Assembly (NCBI RefSeq): GCF_947507565.1
Contig: NC_089185.1
Location: forward strand, 2,170,001 to 2,234,000
Direction of reading: 5' to 3'
Origin: Oscarella lobularis
Taxonomy: Eukaryota > Porifera > Homoscleromorpha > Homosclerophorida > Oscarellidae
DNA: 64,000 nt
Every line of letters starts with the position of its first letter. The stretch's first letter is position 1. Shown here in pieces: positions 1-11,452 of this stretch. The notes under the pieces were generated by a model that saw only the letters and a program-made list of their open reading frames with translations, was not told the DNA's origin and did not search any database. A program made the translations under genes and the position numbers.

Positions 1-1322
1 GACTCGTGAGGTAACTGGCCTTCGCGCTGTGGACTCGTGAGGTACCGGCCTTCGCGCTGAGGACTCGTCCGAACTCAAGAGTAAGCATGATTCCGAACGA
101 GAATTTCTGCACGGGTAGGCGTCCAACATGGAGTCCCTCTGGGTCCAATGTTTATTTTATCTGGCTTTGCATTCTGTCTATTACACGATAAATCTCGTCT
201 TTCTTCCGGCTTTATCACCAGTTACCTCGATGATGCTGTTCTCCTTGGTCCGTGCGCTGCGGTCGTCACAGCGTTTTAAGAATTTGAGGAACGGTTAAGC
301 ATGATCGGTCTTGTCATTCACAGAGACAAAAATGAGGCGTTCTCGCCTTAGTCTATTCCATCTGTTTGGCTCCTTACAGACAGCCCGTTTTCTTCGACGG
401 CAACATGTCTTCTTGGGAGTCCAATTTGAAGCGATGATTTTGTCATCAATGAATGTCAACGTGTTATCAAAAAGGAGACAGATTTTCTCCTTAAGCTACG
501 TGGGGTTCATAATCTCCAGGCAGCGCTATTACTGCTGCGCTATTGTAGAATACCAAAGATTAACCAACTGCAGCGCGCGGGCACTCCTTCATTGGTGCTT
601 GATGCGGCACGTCAGCATGACGCAAACGTTCCTTGTTGTTTTCAGGCGATCATTGGTTGTCAGCTTGATCACCTCCAGGAACGACAAGCCACCCCGCCTT
701 CTTTTTTATAATAAAATACTATTAAGATGTCTACAGTATGCATTTCGCGCCAGCGTCTTACCTTAAAAGTCATTTGCTAAAAGAATTTTCGCTCTGGAGA
801 ACTCCAGAAGCCGCGTATTCGGCTTCAGAATCATGCGTTCTTTCTTCTTTAGGAGTTATTGTGCTCTTTTTAACAGCTAAGTATTGGAAGCATATCGATA
901 CTCAAACTTTGCGTAGCTTCCACTAGAGTGCAAGTGAATGATTGAATGACATTTGATTATCTTTTCTGGACGAGTTACAACAGAAGTCGCCCTAGTGGTC
1001 AAGTCAAGTTGCTTGAAGAATCATGTCAACAAATTTCATAGCTTTCTCCTCGCTCTTCAACCTCCAATACTCTCTTGATATACCGCCAATAACTTCAAGA
1101 ACTAGCTCAACTTTATTACATGACTTTCCTATGCCTTCCAATAGAAGCTTAATTAATACACTCTTGTGACTAAACTGGAAAGAACAGCCATTTGAGGGTA
1201 TGACATTTAGATGTTTAATGCTTCTTGTCTGTAGAAGTAGCAATCACAGTACGCAGGGTTCTTTTCGTTATAACTTTATCGCGATGCAGTCGTGCATCAT
1301 TACGGTTAATAAGAGTGCGGTC
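1..1322. other. No recognised gene
   Basis: AT-rich sequence with several short open frames but no motif I recognise. A near-duplicate of about 35 bases (GACTCGTGAGGTA.. units) opens the window. I see no transposon ends or RNA gene. Confidence 0.4.
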
Positions 1323-2847
1323 GTCGAACCAGTATAATAGATCACCGGTATAATAGATCACTGCGTCATCGTGACGTAGAGGTACGTATGAATGACGTCA
1401 CCATATGCCGCGGTCCCTCTCAGTCTTCGATTCGGTCTCGAGCAATTTCGTTCGTGAAGACGATTCTCGAGCCTAAATAAATTCAGCGAGTACGCTCTCA
1501 CGCTGATCTTTTATGCCGGTGATCTTTTTTACCGCCGGCATAACAGATCACCGGTATAAAAGACCAGTGCAGTGCATGCCTTTCTGAGACGTACAGCGAC
1601 AACAAATTCATTATGGTTTGGACACACTATGCGCATGATCACTTATGCAGCCGGCAGAAAAGATCTCCAGATCTTAGTGCATGTTCTTCTAACGTATAGA
1701 AAATTAACTGTCTTGGGACAATTTTAGAATTGTCTTGAGACAATTTTGAAAATTGGTTTGGGACAATTTTAGAATTGTTTTGAGACCATTTTTAAAATTG
1801 TCTTGGAACAATTTTAGAATTAGTAACAAGTGTATGCGCTTCTAAAACAATAGGATTTAACAAGATTCTACTGTATTCCTTTCAAAATAAAAGAGCAGAA
1901 ACAGCAATAATGATTGCGACAATGCTTGCTGGAATACTCACATCGATAGTCAATTCTGCTGCAATGCCTTGTGATGAAAATTCATCAGTGCATGTTGTAA
2001 TCGTTACTGTATTCTGTAGTGCGTTATTCCTGCATGAAATGTGGCGTTGATAAAATGAAATGCTAGGAGAGCTAGTTCTACTTCCGTGAGGCTGCATCGC
2101 CCTAATTGCGGATGCTCCCTACTCCTACTGCAGAATAACTTTTGGAAACAGTGCCGCGATCCATTTCTACATAAAAAATTTTTACGCATTTTAGAATGTT
2201 TCTCGGCAAATTTTAGTTAATTCTGCCTTGCACTTTAATTAACCAACCATAATAACAATCGTTGCAATGATCGGTGAAGTATGGCGTTTACTACCGATAG
2301 ATGTAACTATAAAAACTTGAATTTTCGCATATCAACAGACGACACCGCAGAAACAACGGCTTGATTGCAGCAGCAATCATTGCCTCGAATTATTGCTGTG
2401 ATTGATGATGATGTGCTAGTTTACACTAGTGTGGCAACATATTGCTATGCAGTCACCTTTAATTAAAAAATTAATTAAATAACAGAATTGCATCTATCGG
2501 TTATGGAGTTCTTTTCTGCCGGCTGCATAAGTGATCATGCGCATAGTGTCCAAACCATAATGAATTTGTTGTCGCTGTACGTCTCAGAAAGGCATTCACT
2601 GCACTGGTCTTTTATACCGGTGATCTGTTATGCCGGCGGTAAAAAGATCACCGGCATAAAAGATCAGCGTGAGAGCGTACTCGCTGAATCTATTTAGGCT
2701 CGAGAATCGTCTTCACGAACGAAATTGCTCGAGACCGAATCGAAGACTGAGAGGGACCGCGGCATATGGTGACGTCATTCATACGTACCTCTACGTCACG
2801 ATGACGCAGTGATCTATTATACCGGTGATCTATTATACTGGTTCGAC
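1323..2847. mobile_element. Foldback element with inverted arms of about 340 bp
   Basis: The left arm (1323 to about 1670) reappears inverted at about 2507-2847. Both arms start with GTCGAACCAGTATAATAGAT and share several internal ATCACCGG / CCGGTGAT palindromes. The hexamer gcggtc occurs at 1317-1322 and again at 2849-2854, one base off the right end, so it may be an imperfect target-site duplication. The core holds a short GACAATTTTAGAATT tandem (about 1710-1825) and no transposase. This fits a non-autonomous foldback or MITE element. The family is not assigned. Confidence 0.85.
1706..1825. repeat. Short tandem array of GGGACAATTTTAGAATTGT units
   Basis: About five imperfect units built on the palindromic core ACAATTTTxxAATTGT lie inside the foldback element. 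The same core appears at both borders of the 15-bp array at 35.7-36.0 kb. Confidence 0.7.
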
Positions 2848-3039
2848 AGCGGTCAATTTTGTTTGCGAGAGAGTGCTTGTTTGCGAATAACGAGACCTTG
2901 AACTTTCTCGGGTTGTTGTCTTTTGGTCTATAGCGGTTTGAAACTATTGCTAACCAAATGCGAAAGCTAGCTGACCAAAGCGAAAGACGGCAGTGCTAGC
3001 GACAGATGGATGAACGGAGTTTTAGTGGGGTCCAGGAAG

Positions 3040-5604
3040 CAGGGTTCTGCCTAGGATTTTGTGAGTGGTGGTCGGGGGTTTGGGGGCTCCGCCCCTAAAA
3101 AATTTTGGAAGGGCGTGTTTTTATAAACTGGTTTTTCTTCTTTTTACAGTGACACCCTAGCTTAAGAACGCTATTATATAACACTCCCTAAGAAGTCGTA
3201 ATTCTTCTTTTTTTAAGTTTTGCCCACTCGGCAACCGCTTTCGCTGCGTCAAAACTTTCAATCGCGGGACCTTCGGCCGCAATTCGTAGAAGAGAGTCTA
3301 ATGTTTTTTCTTTCATTCTGTTTCTTATGCTTGTTTTAACGAGTTTAAGAGTTGAAAATGTCCTTTCCACGTCGGCAGTGTGAATAGGAATCACTCGACA
3401 AATTTTTGCTATGACTCAAGTTCTTAAAAACACCGGATGTCTTTGAATTGGTACTAAGATCGTTGATTATGTCTTCCTGGCCTACGTCACGCAGATTATC
3501 ACCAACATATTGCTTATAGGCACTCCATTCACTCAGGCACTCTTCATCATCGGGAAGGGCGCACTCAAACTGGCGGCAAAGAGCTTCTATTTCAGTATTT
3601 CCATATTGCACAAATAATTCCGGGTCGTCTGGAATTCTCCTTGGATCAAGTATGGAAAAAGCCGACATTATCGACTTGTCTTCAAACCTTTGTTCGAGAT
3701 TCTTGATGATTTCCTCTAAATAGGGCTTGCGTACCTGACGGCTGAAGAGATCTTTGTTTTCGCTTCCTGACATTTTCATGTCAATCCCGGCGTCTTTTGC
3801 CCTCTGCAGAAACAAAGGCAGTTCGCTGAGGCTATTTCCATCGGTTGAGATTAACTGCTTCAATGAGTTAAGGCAAGATCCCAACATTAGCGGAATAGCA
3901 CTGTAGTCGCAGTCCGAGAATTGGAAACACTTAGATAAATATGAGACGTGCGGAAGAACGTCGCACAGCAAGTGAAGCGTTGCCACAAACTTGTAATGGC
4001 ACATGAGAGAGCTTAGGCCTACTGCTTTTGCGTCGCTTCTCTCTTCTGCTTCGCGCTGAAGACTAGTGACCACGGAGCAAAAAAGTGGATTTCAATTTCC
4101 GAACGCTTTTGTCGATACTAAGCCACCTTGTTGCGCATGGTGCTGCCAAAGCCCCGGTTTCATGGAGGAGGCTTTTTACAGCTTCCAAGCCTGCCGTTCG
4201 TACGGCGCTGTTGTCATAGAAGTCGTAAATTTGCCTTATAATATTGTCGATTTTTTAACATAAGGAACGGCATTAGAGGCTTGGGATGCTGCTAAATTTA
4301 GGCGGTGAGCCGCGCAGTGCACACCAACAGCTGAAGTCGCCAGCTCCTTAAGACGGGTGACAACACCGGAACGTCGACCTGTCATTGTGGCAGCGCCGTC
4401 AGTGCCAATTCCTCTCATTTTTTCGGGTCAAGACCCACAGCTTTGACGTACTCGCACACTCGTTTTGTAAGTGTTTCCGCTCCAACACTTACGTTAACGG
4501 CTATCGGCGAGGCAGTGTCGGAAACGCTGTCAACTTCTGGTTTGAGGACGTCGATTATCTTCAGGAAGTGGCACTTTAGCTTCCCGGAATCTTTCTCAAT
4601 AAATCTACCGTGTATAGCCATCTGTTCGGTAACAGTACAATCTGTTGTTTCGTCCAGCATCAGAGCGTACGCCTTTTCATTTCTGAAATGATAGCCTTCT
4701 CTATGACGTCTGATATAACAAATATCATATCTTGAATTGTTTTATCAGAAGTATAAACAGCATTTTTTGCAACTCTGATTTTTTCTTTGATATTCACTCC
4801 TAACAAACCCGCCAGGTTCAGAAGAGGCTCGTAATTTGTCGTTTGTGCAATTCTTTGCTTCGCCAAAAAATAGAGGCAGGTGAATCCTTGCTGCATACCT
4901 ACTTGAGGCACAGGAGGATTCATTGCTGCAGCTATATTCGTTCGTGGGTTCAGAGTTGAAGAAGCCTCTCTTTTGACGCATTCAACGTGAGCAGCGCTTT
5001 CTTCGTGCTTTGTAATGCTACTAAGGCGTATTCTTCGGCAAGGCGATTTGTTCCAGTAGTCGCGGTTATAGGGTAATTTGTTGTATTTTTGACAGAGAGA
5101 GCAAAACATGCCTTGAACGTCGGCGACGTACTTCAGCCAAGGTCGTCCGTGGCGCCATGACGAGTGGAATGTTTTGGACTGCTTTCCCGAATTACTGGAG
5201 TGACTCGTTGTCGCAGACTCTGCCGTTCGTGAAGACGTCTCACTTTCACTCAGAAGTTCACATATGTCGCTGTCACTGTCGGTCTCTGACTCCTCTCGGA
5301 CGCGTTTCGCTGCCGATTCGCGAGTAGTGTCGCTTTTGCGAGACGACGAGAAGAACTGGCGTATAGACATTTCGTGGGAAGTACGGGACAGTAATTGTCA
5401 CATGCCATTGTTATTCGTGAGGCACTAGGAGGGCCTCTAAAACGCCCAAAAAGCGTCTCGCGATGGCTATATCATACGAAAGTAAGCAAATTTACGGCAT
5501 AAACTAAAATATATACAACTGGTGGTCGGTCCCGCGAGTACTGGTCGGCCAATCGCACTAGTGGTCGGCCTCGACCACTGCCGACCACTGTAGGCAGAAC
5601 CCTG
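3040..5604 (-). mobile_element. hAT transposon, decayed, with both ends present
   Basis: The ends are perfect 14-bp inverted repeats, CAGGGTTCTGCCTA at 3040-3053 and TAGGCAGAACCCTG at 5591-5604. The direct repeat aggaag abuts both ends (3034-3039 and 5605-5610); hAT elements normally make 8 bp, so the duplication may have decayed. A broken minus-strand transposase fills the interior. The subterminal regions are rich in GGTCGG motifs and their complement, as is common for hAT ends. Confidence 0.9.
3188..5370 (-). pseudogene. hAT transposase (ZNF862-like type), frameshifted
   Basis: Read on the minus strand in successive frames. The N-terminal piece (5370-4660) starts MSIRQFFSSSRK, has an acidic Ser-rich tract and then a TTF-like zinc-finger region (RPWLKYV...MFCSLCQKY...HVECV). 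The next pieces (4660-4415 and 4418-4236) carry MLDETTDCTV and GIGTDGAATMTGR...GVHCAAHRLNL, typical of the RNase H-like hAT core. The piece at 4073-3345 continues the core, and 3394-3188 carries the C-terminal dimerisation motif HTADVERTFSTLKLVKT..RNRM. At least three frame changes break it, so it cannot encode a full transposase. It lies wholly inside the TIR-bounded element. Confidence 0.9.
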
Positions 5605-7260
5605 AGGAAGGGAGTTGATCAGAAGCCCTTAGCTTAGGGGTGTGAAAGTTTGAGGGCAGGCGGCGAATCTAAAACAACTGCTGGACTCGAATGGCTTAAT
5701 TTTTCCCCGGCTTGTGCCGATACATGTAATTACAATCCGGTTCTTTCCGGAGCTTGGGCGAAGTAGCAATCGATGTGCATTATAGCCTCGACAGCTAGAC
5801 TCGATCAGGCAAATGCCCTTGATTAGTATTGTATTTCAGTTTGTTCGATCGTTTTCACGGGGACGGCGATTTGTTCGTTTTGGCAGCATTTGGCCGGGGC
5901 TATACGCTAAGGAGAACAGTGGTCTACAGCATTCTTGCTGGGCGGTGAATGAGAAGTGTATTTTGACTGCGGCAGGGAGGCGTGATACCATGGTGAGGGG
6001 AGATACCATGGTGAGGGGAGTGTTCTCACACACGAAATGAGGCGTCCCAGCCATGCAATCTGCTTCTCGTGGATATGCTGGTGCAGTCTGCTTTTGCAGA
6101 CGGCGATTACGATTACACCAGATCGGACGACAACTACCGCCACCTAAACACTCACCATCGTACCAGTCTAAATAACAACGCCTCCCAATGTTAACCGTAC
6201 TCATAATACAACACATCTCATTCAACGATCATTCAGCAAGTCACGAACGCTGCATGTCTACCTCTTCTTCTCCTGCAACCAACCCGCAGAAAACAGACAC
6301 ATCGCGGTCGCCTCTGTAATAATTGGAGAAATCTATCAAACCTATAGCTCGACACATCGATATATCTTCTGTGTCTTTCACATCGCTTGCCACCACTTCT
6401 ACAAGCCCGCAATGAACTCAACCCGTGTCTTTACAAGCTTCAAACATGTCTCGATACCTGAAATGATTGCTCAAAAATTGATGAATGCGAGAAGAAGTTT
6501 TGATCGAAAGAAGTACGGTGCTCATGCGAGAGAAAAAGTTCAGCCGTAAATGTAACAGAGTCTGATCAACGGAAATTTTATTTTCTGAGTAATCCTCTAG
6601 CTTCGTCCTCTGATATTTTTTGCCTACGCATGCGCACTGTACTTCATTCAACACCACTTTTGCTCGCATCTATGAATTTTCCAGAGATCGTTCCAGATTT
6701 TCCGTCTGCTTCCTGCCGCCAGCATTTCTACACCCCGCCCTCCGGAAACTAACGGGTATTTTGAGTGGGCTCCACTAAAACTCCCTCTCTAAAAACCCAC
6801 AACATAAAGTCTTGCATAAAATTGCGTGTGTAACAGTGAAATGAAATACAACGGAGGGAGCAATCTGTATGATTGAGGAAGAGAAGAAGACTTGATCATC
6901 GATGATAATATTCATTGTCATCATCCACAATCAAGTTCTCTTCTCTTTATCCCTTCACGTTGCACACTGCTTTATATTTTACTGTTACACCTGCAATTTC
7001 ATGAAAGAAAAACCGAGACATTTTTCCAAACTAAAACTTGTTCATATTGCCGTCTGCTGTCCTTAGCTGCTTTCCATGATAGTAGAGACAGGCAGTAGAT
7101 GGACGACCGGTGCGCCCAGCTCTTCTGCACTGTGGAATGTACTGTATAAGCGAGTTTGGAGGCCCGTAGTTAATCGTACGTTAGGAAAGTCCATTCCTCT
7201 ATCACAGCTCTACTGAGACTGAAGACGTTCATCGCTTTTTCTTTTTCTCAAAAGGATGGA
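5605..7260. other. No recognised gene; small direct duplication
   Basis: No convincing coding sequence. An 18-bp unit (gataccatggtgagggga) is repeated in tandem at about 5984-6020. Around 6872-6950 an imperfect hairpin pairs GAAGAGAAGAAGACTTGAT with ATCAAGTTCTCTTCTC. Overlapping frames here look like chance. Confidence 0.4.
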
Positions 7261-7261
7261 T

Positions 7262-8190
7262 CGTGTCGAGTTATAGCAACAATCGCTCTGTTAGCAGGAC
7301 TTTTCTCGCAATCTGCAGACACAAAAGATGAGGTGCCAGGAAGGCCGACTGGAAACACGTCGTACACAAGACCATATGTGATTACTTTCTCGGCTCTTGC
7401 TTCTCGTTTTCACAAGCCTTCAATAACCTAATCAAACGTTTCTTCCGGGTTCTTCGAAACCCGACGAGCAATGTACCTTATTTCCGGTCGATTCGGATTT
7501 CCTTCCAAAAAGTGTGGGTTTGTTAAGCACAAAACTTTGCTTATTTTTTGTTTAGTTTTAGCAGAAGCTGTAGCTGCTAGACACAGCATAGGCACGGTAT
7601 CTTCCAGCAAGGCTCTTATCTCTCCTAGTCGTCGATACCATTTTCTAAATGCTGTTTCTTGCTGCTTCTTCTCAGTCACCCCTTAATAATAAAATTATTT
7701 ATCCTAAGAATTAGAAGTAATGCAAGGCAAATTACTTTTACCGTTCGGTAATGCAGTGAACCTCGTCTATTACAAGACACGCTGTTCGCCTCCCCAGGCT
7801 GCGATTTTGCACCTCATGACGCCAATTGCTGGAAAGTATTGCTTCTGGTCTTGAAAAATGATGTGACGTCTTGGAGCGAATGCTGAAGATGCTGCCAGCA
7901 GAAGAGAGAACCTGACTGACCAGCCCAATCTCATTGAGAAAACGCGCTTAAGATTCCATAAGTTGAGTTAAAGAGGGTATAATTAGTGCCACAGCTTGAT
8001 TGCCGAACTGTTTAGGGTACAGTTCGTCGTGAAGAAGGGGAAAGTGATAGTAAATTAGTGATTTTCCATATCCTGTTGACAAAACAGCCTACGTATCGCG
8101 TTCTTTTAGGACGACAGGAAGAACATCGATTTGCCTGTCCTTTAGACGTTGTGGAAGAGTCGGGAAACGTATCAAAACACTTGCTATCGC
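7262..8190 (-). pseudogene. RecQ-like DNA helicase fragment
   Basis: Minus-strand translation gives RecQ helicase landmarks in order: LKDRQIDVLPVVLKERDT, an in-frame TAG, then STGYGKS (Walker A, about 8060-8080); SRPEAILSSNWRHE (about 7830); the DEAH-type box VIDEVHCITER (about 7745-7795); MLCLAATASAK (motif III region) and EGNPNRPEIRYIARR (7428-7679); then, after a frame change, EKVITYGLVYDVFP (about 7350). Stops and frame shifts make this a dead copy of the helicase domain. Multi-copy RecQ-like genes are common in some invertebrate genomes. I see no ends that would show it was carried by a transposon. Confidence 0.8.
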
Positions 8191-8199
8191 TTGCCAAAT

Positions 8200-9245
8200 C
8201 GAGGCCGTGTCAGCCGTCTTCGCTATGCTGCCCGAGCGGCTATTACGAGCTCGAAGAACGATCCTTTTATGTCCGTTCTATATTCGCAATAGCATAGGCT
8301 TCTATCACGGGTGAACACGAACTTTTCGAGCCGATAAAACAGGGTCTCACACGTTTACTGGATATTTCTATCAGGTGTCCTTGGCCAAGCGGCACCGTTT
8401 CGCTTCTGCATGAAGTCGGGCGTCTAAAAGCACAAAAACCAGAAATCATGGTGTTCGCTAGCGAAACATTGGTCAAACGCATCTGAATGAAGTCGTTCGG
8501 CCATGAGAACGGCACATTCTATCGTTGATCGACGCCAAACAATGTAACATTAATCACGTGATTGACTTTGACAAATCAGAGGCGAGAAGAAGGAATTTGC
8601 AATGCTCGACAGTGATTGGCCAAAGGGATCACGTTAGGCACGTGCTGTCAGTTGGGTCCCGCCTGTTGTGGAGACTAACGCCTTCTCGCGCGTAAGGCGA
8701 AGCAACGGGCTGGATTCTCGAGCCAAGCATGAGCAGTTATTACAAACTTATTTAGTGTAATCGGCTTTGAAACATTCTTTCCGAAAATTGGTAAGGGCCG
8801 GGCTGAGCCGGCCGGACAGCAGAGGACATGTATACCAGTTTAGGCCCTACAGATGCCGAAGCAAGTACACATGATAGACTTCTTCTAGTGGGAGGGACTT
8901 TTCATTTCACTTGCCGAGCCATTTCATTTGCCGGCGGCACACGTCTAAGGAACGCAATTGTGCCAGAAATGTTCTTGTCGCCACGTTGAGAAGATCGATC
9001 GATCACCGCAACGCGTGTATCAGAGCTAGGCTGCCCATTATTTTAGGTCGACGTACCTGGTATACTTTTCAGAGCGGAGAAAAAAATATTAAGACTGCTG
9101 AAGCGACATGGTTTCATGAAATAAAGGAAAAAACTAAGTAGCAAACAAAGAGGCAAAAAACAGCGAGTCCAAACAAATGAAAAGTCTGTTGAAAGTGAAG
9201 CATGCATTGAAACACTCAAAAACGTTTTCTGTTTAGAATGAGTTC
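8200..9245. other. No recognised gene
   Basis: Mixed-composition sequence between the helicase remnant and the NC1-type gene. Open frames on both strands are short and have no motif I know. Confidence 0.4.
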
Positions 9246-10040
9246 TCACTTGTAACAGACGTGACATCGGCTTATTGATTTGTAACGATGACTGCCGTGC
9301 TGCGGTGCAGCATCAAAAACATTGGTTGTGAGCCAGTAAGACTTGTCTCCATGTGTGACGTGAGCACACTTATCGTCACCAACGCGACATTCAAAAAATG
9401 GAAGTGACTCAAAATGCGGAAGGCACGAACCACTTCTTCCTAAATCCATTGCTGTTCCTCCTGCATAATGCTGAGTTGGATGATCATAAACGCTGTGAAT
9501 TGCTCCCTAAATTCATTAAAATATCTTAAGTCTTAAGCATGCATGCGTTTTACATACGCATGTTTCGAGTCTTACTTCAACAAAGCTGTAACCTGTCCAC
9601 GCACTGTGCCACATTTTTGGACAAGGCGGAGGTGTTGTTGTTTGGCTGTGAAGAACAATGTGACTGTAAGGTCCTTCACATACGATGCATCGACTAGGAT
9701 TCAATTCTGAACGACCCCACAGCCAAGCTGAAAAATCTCGATTGTCGTTGCTATCGCAAGAGCCGTAATAATAGCATTTTGTTGTTGCTCTAGCAAAATA
9801 GCATTTCAAGCAGGATCCAGGACTTGAGAGATCTTGCCCGTTGCCGTTCCCCTCTATAGGAATGTTCCCCATGTAACTATAACCATGCCACAGACGCGTG
9901 TAGCCTGGAGGACAAGTCGGAACATCGGATGATTGACTGTGGCGCACAAGAATCGCCGTAAAGCAGAGGCAGGGTGGGAGACTCGTCAATGTTAGAGCAA
10001 TGATAGCTGCAGCGAGCAATCGCAGAGAGCAATAAATCAT
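9246..10040 (-). CDS. Secreted protein made only of a type IV collagen NC1 (C4) domain
   Basis: Two exons: 10040-9576 and 9506-9246, joined by a 69-bp GT-AG intron in phase 0; predicted length 241 aa. The ATG at 10040 opens a signal peptide (MIYCSLRLLAAAIIALTLTS..). The mature chain begins at once with the NC1 hallmark LVRHSQ and carries two tandem C4 halves. Half one has CPPGYTRLWHGYSYM, GQDLSSPGSCL and SRCIVCE. Half two has CPKMWHSAWTGYSF, GGTAMDLGRSGSCL, SYWL and ISRCHVCYK, then stop. Half two has the usual six cysteines; half one has seven, the extra one just after GSCL. There is no Gly-X-Y collagen stretch, unlike true collagen IV chains; sponge short-chain (spongin-type) collagens are the nearest family I know. 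No breaks are seen. It probably acts in the extracellular matrix. Confidence 0.85.
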
Positions 10041-11452
10041 CTTTCTACGAAGGTGAAAATTTTTAAACGCTCTGTACTGAAGGAGTGAACTCGTTTTAGG
10101 TAAAATGATCCGCAAGTCCGTTAGTACAGTAAGTCGTCGGTATCGCAAGAACGATGTGCGTAGGTAATAATCTGCTCACACACAACTGACCTCTGTGGCG
10201 AACGTTTTAGGACTCTGGCTTTGGCTACAAGGTGACTTCGGACAGCAGCTCCTCCGAATGCGTGACTTGGGAAAGATGATTCGATCACGTGCTAACTCCA
10301 ACGCGTGACCTTTAAAACTTAATTAAGGCTAACGGAGTTAACCGTCGTTAATGACGGTACGGACCGTGCGTGGTGCACTTACCCAAATTCGCTGGCGCGG
10401 ACAGGACGTACAAAGAGATTTCGTAGCGTCGCGAGCCAGGACCTTCCTCCTGATCGCCCTCATAAACGAGAAAGGCCAGGTACCACTTGGCTTAGGTCAC
10501 AAGGCCCACTCTTTTGTGGGTGCCGTTCATCGTCGTCTAATGCAATAGACCGAACCCGTATTAGCTGCGCATGCTCTACGGAGCCATCTTAAGAGGGGAT
10601 CAATGACCTACCGTGTCGGACACAAGACCGATTTTCTCGATTCCTATTCTATGTAAGCACATCGTCACCCCGCAAGAGCCTTTCTGGTAAATCAGAACTT
10701 GCTTCGAGCCAAGATTCGAGCATCTCCTTCAAGCGGACGCCATTCCACAAGCGAAAAGAGGTCGCCTATTTGGCAACGTCCCACGCCTTCGTCGAATATC
10801 AGACGGGGTTTTAGGACAGTGCATCTGTACGGTAAAGAACTCTACTTCAAAAATACCCGTTTCGCTCCTCGTCGCTCCCTCGCAAAAGGACAGAAATCGC
10901 TGACCAACTAGAGTGCGCTAAACGACGTGAATCTCCGATAGAAAAGGTCATTTTCGGTTCCGCCGGTAGAAGGCGGTGTGACGAGACGTGCCGTGTCTCC
11001 ATCTGCTTCAATAACACACAAGAAGACGGAGGCCTTACGTTCTACACCTTCCCAAAAAGCCCCAGCAAGAGGAATTCATGAATACAGGCTGTTCAAAGGC
11101 CAATCTTGTGAAAACCGTTGACCTATCATACAGTGCAAGGATACTCCTATTTTGATATGACAGGGTTACGATGCGCTTCATGGAGCAAAAAGCCTTCCAA
11201 CTGTGTTCGGTAAGAAAGCAGAGGTGTGTCTAAATACATTTTTATCACAGATAGGTCTACGGTTAATTAATGTAAGTGTGTAAATATGTATGTAACGTCA
11301 CTATTCTTAACCTGGTAATTGAAACTTCTTTTACTTAGCGTTAAAAGCATGAAAATGAATTTTTCATAGCACTTCTAGAAACTCTGTACTAATATTACTT
11401 AAAATGAGGAAACAGTTTTTAGAAAATCTTTAAATTTTTAAAAAACCTGGTA
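10041..11452. other. Upstream region of the NC1 gene; no recognised gene
   Basis: It would hold the NC1 gene promoter or 5' exons, but no clear signal is visible. Short plus-strand frames at 10351-10548 and 10699-10911 lack recognisable motifs. Confidence 0.35.
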
